Positions 8,141 to 16,660 of a stretch of DNA of 64,000 nucleotides are shown here, piece by piece. The stretch covers positions 1-64,000 of the forward strand of contig NZ_CP163521.1 in the NCBI RefSeq assembly GCF_041080675.1. Reading direction: 5' to 3'. The first letter of the stretch is position 1; every line of letters begins with the position of its first letter. This stretch comes from Streptomyces sp. cg36 (GTDB lineage Bacteria; Actinomycetota; Actinomycetes; Streptomycetales; Streptomycetaceae). The notes under the pieces are model-generated. The model had not been told where the DNA came from and did no database searches. It saw nothing but the letters and a program-made list of their open reading frames with translations. A program made the translations under genes and the position numbers.

Positions 8141-8986
8141 ATGACCACCATCGACGTCAATGGAATCGCCCTGGGCATCGAGGTGTTCGGGGACAACGGT
8201 GCGCCGCTCGTTCTGCTTGCGGGGAGTACGACCATGCTGTCGTGGCCCGACGCGCTGTGTGAGCGTCTCGCCGCCGGAGGGCGTCGTGTCGTGCGTTATG
8301 ACCTGCGTGACAGCGGCGAGTCGACGGCGGTGGATCCGTTGGCGCCCGCCTACACCCTGCGCGATCTCGCTGCCGACGCCGCGGCCCTGGTCGACGTGCT
8401 CGGCGGCGGCGCGCCCGCGCACCTCGCGGGGATCGGTGTCGGTGGGATGGTCGCGCAGGTGGCGGTGCTGGAGCATCCGGACGCGTTCTCGGCGCTCACC
8501 CTCGTCGGCACCCGCCCGGTCGCCCCCGGGCCGCCCGACGACGACCTCCCCGACCACGACCAGGCGGCGATGAGCAGGCTGTTCGCGCGGGCGGCGCCCG
8601 ACTGGGGGGATCGCGAGTCGGTCGCGGAGTTCAGTGCCGCCGGTGCGGAGATCCTGGGCGACGACCCTGTTGCCGCACGCGCCCTCGCCGCCCGCGTCTG
8701 GGACCGTACGCCCGGCACCGCGCCGCCGGTCCAGATGGCCAACCAGATGGGCATGGTGTTCTCCCGGCTCGACTGCCGGCCCCGCTGGCGCGAACGCCTG
8801 CCCGGAATCGGGGTTCCCACGCTCGTCGTCCACGGCCGCCGCGACCGCTTCTTCCCCGTCGGGAACGGGGAGGCGATCGCCCGGGAGATTCCGGGGGCGC
8901 GGCTGCTGGTCCTGGAGGGGGTGGGCACCGCGCTTCCGGGGGCGGTGAGCGGTGAGGTTGCTGCGGCGATGCTCGCGCTGGGATAG
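8141..8986 (+). CDS. Alpha/beta-hydrolase-fold protein lacking catalytic Ser and His
   Basis: A 281-residue protein starting at ATG 8141 (MTTIDVNG). The layout is that of a typical alpha/beta hydrolase: PLVLLAGST oxyanion region, VVRYDLRDSGES, an elbow segment, cap, then VVHGRRDRFFP. But the nucleophile elbow, normally G-x-S-x-G-G, reads GIGVGG, with Gly where Ser belongs, and the usual GHALP histidine region reads GTALP. The Asp (GRRDRF) remains. Two of three triad residues are therefore missing and it is probably not a hydrolase; it may be a binding protein or an early pseudogene with an intact frame. The open frame continues upstream but that part is remnant DNA. Confidence 0.8.
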   Translation: MTTIDVNGIALGIEVFGDNGAPLVLLAGSTTMLSWPDALCERLAAGGRRVVRYDLRDSGESTAVDPLAPAYTLRDLAADAAALVDVLGGGAPAHLAGIGVGGMVAQVAVLEHPDAFSALTLVGTRPVAPGPPDDDLPDHDQAAMSRLFARAAPDWGDRESVAEFSAAGAEILGDDPVAARALAARVWDRTPGTAPPVQMANQMGMVFSRLDCRPRWRERLPGIGVPTLVVHGRRDRFFPVGNGEAIAREIPGARLLVLEGVGTALPGAVSGEVAAAMLALG

Positions 8987-9228
8987 GGGCGGGGGCGGGG
9001 GGCGGGTGGGTGTCGCGCCTGCGCCGTGCTCGCGCCGGACCCGCCCTGCCCCTACCCTCGCGCCCGCACCGCGCTCGCACCGCGCCCGCACCGGCCCCGC
9101 CCTGTACTCGGGCCGCGCGCCATACCCTCGCGCCGCGCCGCGCTCGCCCTCGGGCTTCGGTCCCGCCCCTCGGGGTTCAGGTCCCGCCCCCGGCCTCGGG
9201 GCCGCCCCGGCCCCGGGAGGATGAACAC

Positions 9229-9672
9229 ATGGATCCAGCCCCGCACCACCAACTACCGCCCGCCCTCTGGGCCGTCCCCTACGTCGGCTCCCGCTTTCCG
9301 GGGTCCTCCGCGGTGGCCGACTTCCCCGGTCTGGAGAAGGGCGCGAACTGCCAGCTGTACGCCTATGAAGTCCTTCGCCACTTCGGTCTGACTCCGCCCG
9401 CTCTGCGGTCGAGTGACCTGTGGGCCGATACGCGGGCCACAAGCCGGGTACCCGTCGCCCGGCCCCTCGACCTCGTACTGTTCAACGCCACCGACGATGC
9501 CTACGGCGCCCACGTCGGAGTCTGTGTGGACGAGGGCCGGGTGCTGCACTTGTGTGCGGAGGTGGGGCGTCCGGCCGTTTGGGAGATGAGGGAGTTCTCG
9601 GCCCGCGAGCGCTACCGGGTGGTGATCGGCATCAAGCGGGTGATCGGCGGGACGCGGGGCATTGCCGACTGA
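9229..9672 (+). CDS. NlpC/P60-like putative cysteine peptidase or amidase, cytoplasmic
   Basis: A 147-residue protein; ATG 9229 is eight bases after a good GGGAGG. The central pattern fits an NlpC/P60-like fold: NCQLYAYEVLRHFG (candidate catalytic Cys at the head of a helix), a hydrophobic strand RPLDLVLFN, then GAHVGVCVDEGRVLHL (candidate catalytic His). No signal peptide or wall-binding domain is present, so a cytoplasmic role is likely, unlike cell-wall NlpC enzymes. The region between this gene and the preceding one is a low-complexity cgc/gcc-rich run. Confidence 0.65.
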   Translation: MDPAPHHQLPPALWAVPYVGSRFPGSSAVADFPGLEKGANCQLYAYEVLRHFGLTPPALRSSDLWADTRATSRVPVARPLDLVLFNATDDAYGAHVGVCVDEGRVLHLCAEVGRPAVWEMREFSARERYRVVIGIKRVIGGTRGIAD

Positions 9673-9911
9673 ATCCGACGAGGTCAGAGGCTGCGACGGC
9701 GGCTCAGGGGTTCGCCGCCTTCCCAGGCCGGCACGGGTACTACTGCCCGTACACCGCAAAGGCGGAGACGGCCGCATTCAACCTGGAGCGCATGCGTGGT
9801 GAGACCGCCTACACCCCTGGCGTGGGCGGCGCGGCTCCGTCCTGCGCGCGCCCGGCTCCGCGTTGCGCCTTCCCCCAGCCGGTGGCCCAGCAGACGGGGG
9901 CGGCGGCAGCC

Positions 9912-10232
9912 CTACTCCCCCACCGCGTTCACGACCAGCCGGTGGGCGGCGGTCAAGGTGAGTTCGGGTACGGCCTTGCGGAGGGCGATCACGCGCTGGA
10001 CGTGGTCGCTCCGGGTCCGCGATTCGACTCCGGCGTCGGCCAGGATGCCCCGTACCCACTGCGCCAGGAGGTCGTCGTCGGTGAGCCGGCCGTACGCCTC
10101 GACGATTTCGGCGGCCCGTTCGAGCCCGGCCCGTTCCTCGGGCGCCGCCTGGGTCAGGGCGGCGCGTACGGCCTCAAGGATGTCGGGCGCGTCACGCACG
10201 ACGATGGGGGACGTCTTCTTCTCGAACAGCAT
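9912..10232 (-). CDS. Conserved hypothetical helical protein
   Basis: A 106-residue, mostly helical acidic protein beginning MLFEKKTSP, with an AAGG-rich leader AAGGAG five bases before the ATG. Segments such as ILEAVRAALTQAAPEERAGLE and GRLTDDDLLAQWVRG look like an all-alpha bundle. There is no signal peptide, membrane segment or known motif. It stands alone. Function not recognised. Confidence 0.65.
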   Translation of the reverse strand: MLFEKKTSPIVVRDAPDILEAVRAALTQAAPEERAGLERAAEIVEAYGRLTDDDLLAQWVRGILADAGVESRTRSDHVQRVIALRKAVPELTLTAAHRLVVNAVGE

Positions 10233-10555
10233 GACCTCTCCTTGTGCCGCGTTGATCGCATGATGCTGCGCCGATGCGGCGCGGACCTATGGAGTTGAGC
10301 CAGATCAGAGGTTCGGATCTCCGATCGGCCGGAAATCGCCGGGTGGCCGGATGTGCACCCATCGCCTGGCGGGCGGTCGGGAGCGCCACAGCCGCGATTT
10401 GAACGCGTTCAAACCTATGACAGGATGCAAGATGTCCGCGCCGAGAAGTCGTGGCATGGCCGCGTCGCAGATGGCCGCGTCATGTATGGCCGCTTCGCGC
10501 ATCGGGCACCACACATCACGGCACACACGGGGAGGTCGGCACGAGACGCCGATAG
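10233..10555. other. Divergent intergenic region
   Basis: About 320 bases between a leftward and a rightward gene. It contains a short gaacgcgttc palindrome at about 10399-10408 and repeated atggccgc words near 10456-10492. No gene is seen. It probably contains both promoters. Confidence 0.4.
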
Positions 10556-10885
10556 GTGAAGGTTCTGGCGATCACGCTGGCGGTGCTCGCCGTACTGTTC
10601 ACGGCCGCCGACCGCATGGCCCTGCACTACGCGAACCAGCAGGCCGCGCGCATCAAGGTGACGGGCGCGGCGGGCGGCCGGACGCGGGCGACCACCGGAA
10701 CGCTGCTGGCGCAGGGCACCGAGATCACCCTGACCGTCCCCGGCGCCGAACGGGTCACCGCCACGTGGCGGATCAGCCTCCCCGAGAACATCGGGTTCAC
10801 GGCGGCACATTCCACCGAGGACGGCGTCGACATCACCCTGACCGGCCACCAGGTGGCACTCGGCAACTCCCGCTTCAGCAGGTGA
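10556..10885 (+). CDS. Short DUF2993-like membrane-anchored protein
   Basis: A 109-residue protein from GTG 10556. A single N-terminal hydrophobic helix (VLAITLAVLAVLFTAAD) is followed by ALHYANQQAARIKVTG, which resembles the start of DUF2993/LmeA-type lipid-binding proteins. The remainder (TATWRISLPENIGFT, DGVDITLTGHQVALG) resembles that family's C-terminus. Normal members are around 240 residues, so a central portion appears to be missing, either an internal deletion or a minimal form. No convincing ribosome binding site sits at the usual spacing; a GGGGAGG is 20 bases upstream. Confidence 0.55.
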   Translation: MKVLAITLAVLAVLFTAADRMALHYANQQAARIKVTGAAGGRTRATTGTLLAQGTEITLTVPGAERVTATWRISLPENIGFTAAHSTEDGVDITLTGHQVALGNSRFSR

Positions 10886-10946
10886 AACGGGCATAGCCCG
10901 GGCTCGGACCGCGGACCACCGCTGCCGAAGGTGCCCCGGACACGGC

Positions 10947-10982
10947 AGTGCCCCGCCACCGTTTGCGCGGTGGCGGGGCACT
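10947..10982. terminator. Bidirectional terminator hairpin
   Basis: A 15-bp perfect stem (10947-10961 with 10968-10982) and a six-base loop lie between convergent genes ending at 10885 (+) and 11002 (-). It would serve both. Confidence 0.8.
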
Positions 10983-11001
10983 TCGTCGTTCGGGGTGCGG
11001 C

Positions 11002-12720
11002 TCAGTACAGGTCGCGGTAGGTGTTCCAGCCGTCGCCGAGCTTGACGCGGGACTTGAAGCCGCCGTAGCCGTTCGACTCGTAACGGAACAGTTCGCCGCG
11101 GGAGTTGCTCGCGAGGAGATCGCCCCGGCCGTCGCCGTTCACGTCGCCGGGGGCGGCGAGGTGCTTGAACTGCTGCCAGCCCGGGCCGATGTACACACGC
11201 GACTTGAACGGGGAGGTGGAGACGCCCGTGCCCGGGTACAGGTAGAGCTTGCCGTCGCCGGTGCGGGCCACGATGTCGGCCAGCCCGTCGCCGGTCAGGT
11301 CGCCCGCGCCCACGATCCTGTCGTACGCGTTCCAGCCGCCGCCCACCTTCAGACGGGAGGCGAAACCGGTGCCCGCGCCGTTGCCGCGCTGGAGCCACAG
11401 GGTGCCCGAGCCGTCGCGGGCCAGCAGGTCGCCCTGGCCGTCGTTGTTCAGGTCACCGGGGCCGACGACGAGGTTGTAGGTGCCCCAGCCGCCGCTGACC
11501 TGGTTCTGGCCGTTGTACAGCCAGTTCTCGTAGATCTCCAGGAGCTCCGGCTGGCCGTCGCCGTCGAGGGACGAGGCGTAGCGCAGGTTCGCGCCCGCCC
11601 AGCCGCCGGCGTCGCCGACCTGCTGGCGGTCGGCGAGCTGGCCGTTGTTGCGGGTCGTGTAGTAGAACAGCGTGCCCCGGCCGTCGCGCGCGAGGATCTC
11701 GCTCTTGCCGAGGAAGGGGTTGCCGCCCTGCGAACCGAGCCAGGAGGCCGACTCCCAGCGCGTCCCCCACTGCTTGCGGGGCTGGAAGTTGCCCTTGCCG
11801 TCGGCGAGGTAGAGGTACACCGTGCCGCCGGGGGTGCGGGCGAAGATGTCCGCGTACCCGTCGCCGTTGGCGTCGTCCATGCTGAAGAGCTGGTTGTACG
11901 TGTCCCAGCCACCGCCGAGCTTGACGCGGCCCTTGAGCGGGGCCGCGGTGTTGCCCGTCCCGGCGTAGAAGTACAGGTCACCGCCGGGGGTGCGGGCCAG
12001 GACGTCGGCGATGCCGTCGCCGTTGACGTCGTTGGCACCGAGGATCTGGTCGTACGACTGCCAGCCGCCGCCGACCTTCACCTTCGCGGCGAACGGGTCA
12101 CCGGAGGCGTTCCCGTTGCCGGGGTAGAGGTACAGGTCACCGCCGGGCGTGCGGGCCAGGACGTCCGGCTTGCCGTCACCGGTGACGTCGCCGGGGGTGA
12201 CGAGCTTGTTGTACGCGTTCCAGCCGCCGCTCGACCAGGCGCGGTAACCGGCGTACTGCGGGCCCGGGTTGGTGTACAGCGAGAGGGTGCCGGTCGACGA
12301 CAGCGTCAGCACCTCGGGGTAGCCGTCGCCGTTGAGGTCGCCGGGGGTGAGGACGTCCTTCTGCCATCCCGACTGGTCGGCGAAGGTGTACTCGACGTCG
12401 GCCTTGCCCGTGACGAAGGTCCGCAGCCAGAGCTTGCCGTTCGGCGTGCGGTAGAAGAAGTCGCTGTAGCCGTCGGCGTCCATGTCGGCGCGGGGCTTGA
12501 CCCGGGCCGCGGGGGCGGCGGCGGCCTTGCGGTGGGCGGTGCCCTTCGGCAGCGTCCCGGTCGGCGTGGCCGCCTCGGGCTTCACGGGGTTGATCGCCCC
12601 GTGCGGCGCCGCCGGCGCCCCGTCGGCCGAGGCGGTGCCGGCCAGGAGCATCCCGGCCGAGAGCGCGAGAGCGGTGCAGGCCGCGAGACGGCCGGTGCGC
12701 GAGGTGCGCGGAGAAGACAA
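11002..12720 (-). CDS. Secreted FG-GAP/VCBS-repeat beta-propeller protein
   Basis: A 572-residue exported protein. The likely start is TTG 12720, closely preceded by a G-rich run; in-frame codons further upstream give a poor signal sequence. The signal peptide ends near TASADG. After a Pro/Ala/Lys linker come about ten repeats of ~45 residues with the pattern GDxNGDGxxDLLARxxxGxLxLYxGxG, followed by GGGWNxYxxx; the Asp/Asn/Gly loops are the calcium-binding FG-GAP type. Such repeats fold as one or more seven-bladed propellers. No catalytic domain is present, so it is probably a secreted binding or adhesion protein. A homologue faces away on the + strand at 13346. Confidence 0.85.
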   Translation of the reverse strand: MSSPRTSRTGRLAACTALALSAGMLLAGTASADGAPAAPHGAINPVKPEAATPTGTLPKGTAHRKAAAAPAARVKPRADMDADGYSDFFYRTPNGKLWLRTFVTGKADVEYTFADQSGWQKDVLTPGDLNGDGYPEVLTLSSTGTLSLYTNPGPQYAGYRAWSSGGWNAYNKLVTPGDVTGDGKPDVLARTPGGDLYLYPGNGNASGDPFAAKVKVGGGWQSYDQILGANDVNGDGIADVLARTPGGDLYFYAGTGNTAAPLKGRVKLGGGWDTYNQLFSMDDANGDGYADIFARTPGGTVYLYLADGKGNFQPRKQWGTRWESASWLGSQGGNPFLGKSEILARDGRGTLFYYTTRNNGQLADRQQVGDAGGWAGANLRYASSLDGDGQPELLEIYENWLYNGQNQVSGGWGTYNLVVGPGDLNNDGQGDLLARDGSGTLWLQRGNGAGTGFASRLKVGGGWNAYDRIVGAGDLTGDGLADIVARTGDGKLYLYPGTGVSTSPFKSRVYIGPGWQQFKHLAAPGDVNGDGRGDLLASNSRGELFRYESNGYGGFKSRVKLGDGWNTYRDLY

Positions 12721-13345
12721 GATTCCCCCCTGGGAATACGCGGTATGACCGGGGTGAGGCCATGGCCGAACCCACCGCCGCGAGCGGCGGGCGGTGCACA
12801 CGGAGGCACCTCTCGTGGAACCGCGCAGGGTGCGCCTGGTGCACACGGTGCGTCTGGCGGGCCACGATGGCCGCGCCGTCCGGCGCGCCAGGGTGTCCGC
12901 GATGAACGCGCGGCTGTGCGCGGTGGTCCACAGCGCGGTGGTTCACACAGAAATGCCGAAATCCCCCCCGGGATGTGTCTGAAGCGTACCCCCGGGGGTG
13001 GGTGGGGTTGAAGTGAGTATCGAGTCATCGGGGTCACAGGGGGTTGGCCTCGGTGTGCGTGCGGACCAGGCCGGGGTCCACCGGGATCCACCGGGATCCA
13101 TACGCTGGTCCACCCCGGGTGGCTCCCAGGGCTGTCCGGTCCTGAGTACCCGGTGTCTACGTTTGCGGGAGTGCCCTGCCACCGGACCACACCCACCGGG
13201 CGGGCGATATTCTGTGGTCCAGACCTCGTGGGGGGATCCGCAGGGCCGGCGCGACCGTGCGCGCTCAGCTTCGTCGGCGCGGCACGTTCCGCTGCCGCGC
13301 GCCCGGACTGGTTCCGCCACACCCGACCACTGTCCGGAGTTCCTT
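12721..13345. other. Long divergent regulatory region between two FG-GAP genes
   Basis: 625 bases without a credible gene. It contains repeated ggtgcacac words (about 12793, 12839), a run of short repeats with tccaccggga and gggatcca units around 13078-13115, and presumably two promoters. The unusual length suggests regulated expression of both secreted proteins. Confidence 0.45.
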
Positions 13346-14254
13346 GTGAAGAAGCTCTTCCGCGGACGGCGCGCCCTGGCGCGTACCGCCGCGATGGCGA
13401 CGACCGTCGTCCTGGCCGCCACGGCCGCGGGTACGGCCGTCGCCGACGGCTCCGCCACCGCCTCGCCTTCGGCCAAGAACGCCTCCCTGGCCACCTCCAG
13501 GGCCGCCGCGGCCGGCAAGCCGACGCCCGCCGCGCCGTTCTACTTCCTGTCCGGGATCCTCCCGTCGGGCCAGATGTACGTATACATGCCCGACGGCAAG
13601 GGCGGCTTCGGCGCCCGCTCCGGCGCGTACGCCTGGAAGAACTTCAAGTACGGCGTCTCCATCGACCTGGAGATGACCGGCAGCCAGAACGGCGCGTACC
13701 ACGTCATGACCGACGGCACGCTGAACCTGTGGCTCGACGGGAAGCTCAAGCGCATCGGCGGCGGCTGGAGCCCGTACGACAACGTCATCATGCCCGGCGC
13801 CCTCGGCAGCGCCAAGCACCCCGATCTGCTCGCGCGCGACAAGGAGGGTTACCTCTGGCGCTGGCAGAGCCGGACGGACGGCTCGCTGGCCCCGCGTACG
13901 CGGATCGGCGGCGGCTGGAACCAGTACACCCAGATCGCCGGCCTCGGCGATCTGACCGGTGACTCCCGGCCGGACATCGTCGCCCGCGACAAGCAGGGCG
14001 TCCTGTGGCTGTACAAGGGCACCGGCGACCTGGCCAAGCCGTTCGCGCAGCGGGTGCAGATCGGCGGCGGCTGGAACCAGTTCAACAAGCTGGTGGCCAC
14101 CGGCGACGTCGACGGGGACGGCCACAGCGACCTGCTCGCCCGTGACGCCAAGGGCGACCTCTACCTCTACAAGGGCACCGGCAGGGCCGCCGCACCCTTC
14201 AAGGCCAAGGTCAAGATCGGCTACGGGTTCAACCAGTACCGCGAGATGTTCTGA
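13346..14254 (+). CDS. Secreted FG-GAP-repeat protein (short paralogue)
   Basis: A 302-residue exported protein. GTG 13346 follows GGAG with six bases spacing (VKKLFRGRR). The signal peptide ends near TAVADG. Four to five FG-GAP-like blades follow; the last three are canonical (GDLTGDSRPDIVARD, GDVDGDGHSDLLARD) and share the GGGWNQY motif with the neighbour at 11002, so the two are paralogues transcribed in opposite directions. It is too few blades for a full propeller by itself, so it may dimerise or complete a blade set with a partner. No enzyme domain. Confidence 0.85.
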   Translation: MKKLFRGRRALARTAAMATTVVLAATAAGTAVADGSATASPSAKNASLATSRAAAAGKPTPAAPFYFLSGILPSGQMYVYMPDGKGGFGARSGAYAWKNFKYGVSIDLEMTGSQNGAYHVMTDGTLNLWLDGKLKRIGGGWSPYDNVIMPGALGSAKHPDLLARDKEGYLWRWQSRTDGSLAPRTRIGGGWNQYTQIAGLGDLTGDSRPDIVARDKQGVLWLYKGTGDLAKPFAQRVQIGGGWNQFNKLVATGDVDGDGHSDLLARDAKGDLYLYKGTGRAAAPFKAKVKIGYGFNQYREMF

Positions 14255-14284
14255 TCCGAGGTGGGGTGCGGCGGGGTGACACCT

Positions 14285-14338
14285 GCGTACGGGCTCGTTG
14301 CGTACGGGCTCCTTGCGTACGGGCTCCTTGCGTACGCG
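14285..14338. repeat. 15-bp tandem repeat
   Basis: Three near-identical 15-base units (gcgtacgggctcctt) start at 14285, 14300 and 14315, with a partial fourth at 14330. It lies just after the FG-GAP gene stop, in a convergent intergenic region. A role is not apparent; tract length is likely to vary between strains. Confidence 0.8.
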
Positions 14339-14441
14339 GTGGACCCCATTGAGCCCGTACCCCGTGGTCCCGGCCGTCGGCGGCGAGGTTTCTCGTCTGC
14401 CGGCGGCCGGGTCCGGGTGCCGGGCACGCGCCCGCTCCCCC

Positions 14442-14789
14442 TCAGGCCGCCTGGCCGAGGATCAGCGTGGCCACGGCGGGCGCGAGGTACAGGACGGGGA
14501 ACACGACGGTCTTGTACGAACGGGCCCGCAGCACCGTGATGACCGCGCCCAGGAAGTACAGCACCAGGGCCACCCCGGCCGCGACGCCCATCGCGGGGAC
14601 CGCCAGGCCGACCAGCAGACCCACCGCCCCGGCCGCCTTGGCCAGCCCCAGCAGCGTCCACGACGAACGCGGCACGCCGTACTCGATCAGCGGCTGGGTG
14701 ACGAACTCCGCCTTGCGCAGCAGCGAGAACCCGGAGAAACCGATCCAGGCGGCGGTGAAGACGGCGACGATGACGTAGGCCGTGGACAT
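14442..14789 (-). CDS. DoxX-family membrane protein
   Basis: A 115-residue protein with four predicted transmembrane helices (residues ~3-20, 45-65, 68-88, 95-113), matching the small four-helix DoxX/DoxD-like family. It begins MSTAYVIVAVFTAAWIGFSG and has the typical F-G/K-AEF and GLAKAAGAVGLL segments. Family members are linked to redox or thiol homeostasis in some actinobacteria, but the substrate is unknown. Monocistronic. Confidence 0.85.
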   Translation of the reverse strand: MSTAYVIVAVFTAAWIGFSGFSLLRKAEFVTQPLIEYGVPRSSWTLLGLAKAAGAVGLLVGLAVPAMGVAAGVALVLYFLGAVITVLRARSYKTVVFPVLYLAPAVATLILGQAA

Positions 14790-15305
14790 GGGGACTCCTC
14801 TGTGTGGTGGCCGGGTGCTGACGCGGCTTCGGCGGACGGCCGGTGGGCCGGTCCGGTGTGGGGGCGTCGGCCGCGCCGCGCACCCTCACACTTGGCTGAA
14901 CCGCGGCGGCCCCGATGTGTGACAGCGTCGCGAGAATTCCTCAGAGAAGTTTCGCGGGGTGCGCCTGTGGATCCGAGCGACCTGTTCGGTAGGCCCGGCC
15001 GCACGGTCGCCCGCCGCCCCTGTTCATCGCGCCCCGCCGTACGTCAGGTGTGCGTGCTCGTCACGTGTGCGCGCTCCTCAGACGCGCCCGCGGCCCCTGC
15101 GGGCCGAACAGTACGAGGCCACTCGACGCCCTCGTGGGTCTGGGCCCATCCCGCCGTCGGGGGTGCCTGCCGCCGGGTCTTTCTTGCCGTAACCGCAAGA
15201 TTGCGTGCCCGTTCGCGGTGCGTCTGCCAAGACTGGGCGCATGTCGAGGCGGCGACACGTCGTCGCGCCGGCGTCTCACCGCACCAGCGCCACAAGGGGA
15301 CTTGT
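14790..15305. other. Divergent intergenic region
   Basis: About 515 bases upstream of both the DoxX gene and the methyltransferase gene. Frames crossing it have no domain similarity. Presumed promoters for both; nothing more specific is seen. Confidence 0.4.
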
Positions 15306-15995
15306 ATGAACACGTCCGACCATGCCCGTGCCAACGCCCATGCCAACGCCCACGCCCATGCCGCCGACACCGCGCTGGCGTTCTGGGACGGCGTCCACGC
15401 CGCCCGTCCGGCGCCCGACGACCCGCGGCCGAACGTCCGCCTCACCGAAGTGGTGACCGGTCTGCCGTCCGGCACCGCGCTGGACCTCGGATGCGGCAAC
15501 GGCGGCGACGCGCTCTGGCTCGCCGGGGCGGGCTGGCGGGTCACCGCCACCGACATCTCGGCCGTCGCCGTCGAACGGCTCGCGGACCTCGCCCGCTCGC
15601 ACGGTCTGGCCGAGCGGATCACACCCGTACGGCACGACCTGAACACCTCGTTCCCGACGGGCACGTACGACCTGGTCAGCGCCCATTACCTGCAGACACC
15701 CCACGACCTGGACCGGGCCGCCGTCCTGCGCTCGGCCGCGCACGCCCTGCGGCCCGGCGGGCTGCTGCTGGTCGTCGACCACGGGTCGACCGCGCCCTGG
15801 TCATGGAACCAGGACCCCGGCACCCGCTACCCGGGCCCGCGGGAGACCGCCGAGGGCATCGGTCTGGCGCCGCGGACGTGGGCGGTCGAGCGGGCGGACT
15901 CGCCCCGGCGGATCGCGGCCGGGCCGGACGGGCGTACGGCCGAGGTCATCGACCACGTACTCGTCATCCGCCGCCGCCTTGGCGTCCAGGTGTGA
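15306..15995 (+). CDS. Class I SAM-dependent methyltransferase
   Basis: A 229-residue enzyme; ATG 15306 follows AAGGGGA with a five-base gap. The N-terminus is a His/Ala-rich repeat (AHANAHAHA). The Rossmann core has motif I ALDLGCGNGGDALWLA (residues ~58-73), acidic motif II end VTATDIS, and a later YDLVSAHYLQTP and RPGGLLLVVDH. This arrangement is typical of small-molecule methyltransferases of the tellurite-resistance/UbiE type. The substrate is not determinable. It is followed after 13 bases by a DinB-like gene and may be cotranscribed. Confidence 0.85.
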   Translation: MNTSDHARANAHANAHAHAADTALAFWDGVHAARPAPDDPRPNVRLTEVVTGLPSGTALDLGCGNGGDALWLAGAGWRVTATDISAVAVERLADLARSHGLAERITPVRHDLNTSFPTGTYDLVSAHYLQTPHDLDRAAVLRSAAHALRPGGLLLVVDHGSTAPWSWNQDPGTRYPGPRETAEGIGLAPRTWAVERADSPRRIAAGPDGRTAEVIDHVLVIRRRLGVQV

Positions 15996-16008
15996 GGGGG
16001 CGATCCCG

Positions 16009-16539
16009 ATGTCCACTCGCCCCCGCGAGTCCGCCCCGACCGGCCCGGCCCGCGCCAACCGCCGCCGCCGTGACACCCCGCCACCGCGTACCGGGGGCGG
16101 CGAGGCCGAGGTTCTGCGCGGGTTCCTCGACTACGTGCGGGAGTCGGTCGCCGCGAAGGTCGAGGACGCGCCCGAACCGGAGGTACGTACGGCTGCCGTG
16201 CCCTCGGGGACCAATCTGCTCGGCCTGCTCAACCATCTGACGTTCGTGGAGCGCGCGGTGTTCCTCGGGGAGGAGGACGTCGACTGGCAGACGACGTTCC
16301 GGGCGGCGCCCGGGGAGAGCGTGTCCGATGTCGTCGCCCGCTACCGGGCGGCCGTAGAGCAGGCGAACGAGGTACTGGACGCGTGCCCGGACCTCAGCGC
16401 CCCGGTCCCCCGCAACCACTCCAACCGCCGCTCCCCCAGCGTCCGTTGGGCCCTGACCCACCTGATCGAGGAAACCGCCCGTCATGCGGGGCACGCGGAC
16501 ATCGTGCGGGAGCTCATCGATGGGGCTACGGGGCGGTGA
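16009..16539 (+). CDS. DinB-like (DUF664) protein
   Basis: A 176-residue protein. ATG 16009 follows a GAGGGGG run and lies 13 bases after the methyltransferase stop. The four-helix DinB fold is suggested by NLLGLLNHLTFVERAVF (first metal-ligand His), and RWALTHLIEETARHAGHADIVREL, where the HxxxH-type histidines of the metal site lie. Actinobacterial members of this group act as mycothiol-dependent transferases or are uncharacterised. An Arg/Pro-rich extension precedes the domain. Confidence 0.85.
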   Translation: MSTRPRESAPTGPARANRRRRDTPPPRTGGGEAEVLRGFLDYVRESVAAKVEDAPEPEVRTAAVPSGTNLLGLLNHLTFVERAVFLGEEDVDWQTTFRAAPGESVSDVVARYRAAVEQANEVLDACPDLSAPVPRNHSNRRSPSVRWALTHLIEETARHAGHADIVRELIDGATGR

Positions 16540-16660
16540 GGGGTGCTCGGCCTGCTACGACCGGGGGTGTCGGGCCACCCTCACCGCGACCCACCACCGG
16601 CACCGCGGGACGGGACCGTCTGCGCCGCGCCCGGCCATACTCCCTCGGTATCGTTGCAGC

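Noticed and set aside
10948..13011. 687-codon + strand frame
   Set aside because: It is the mirror image of the FG-GAP repeat gene; Val/Ala/Gly-rich translation without domains.
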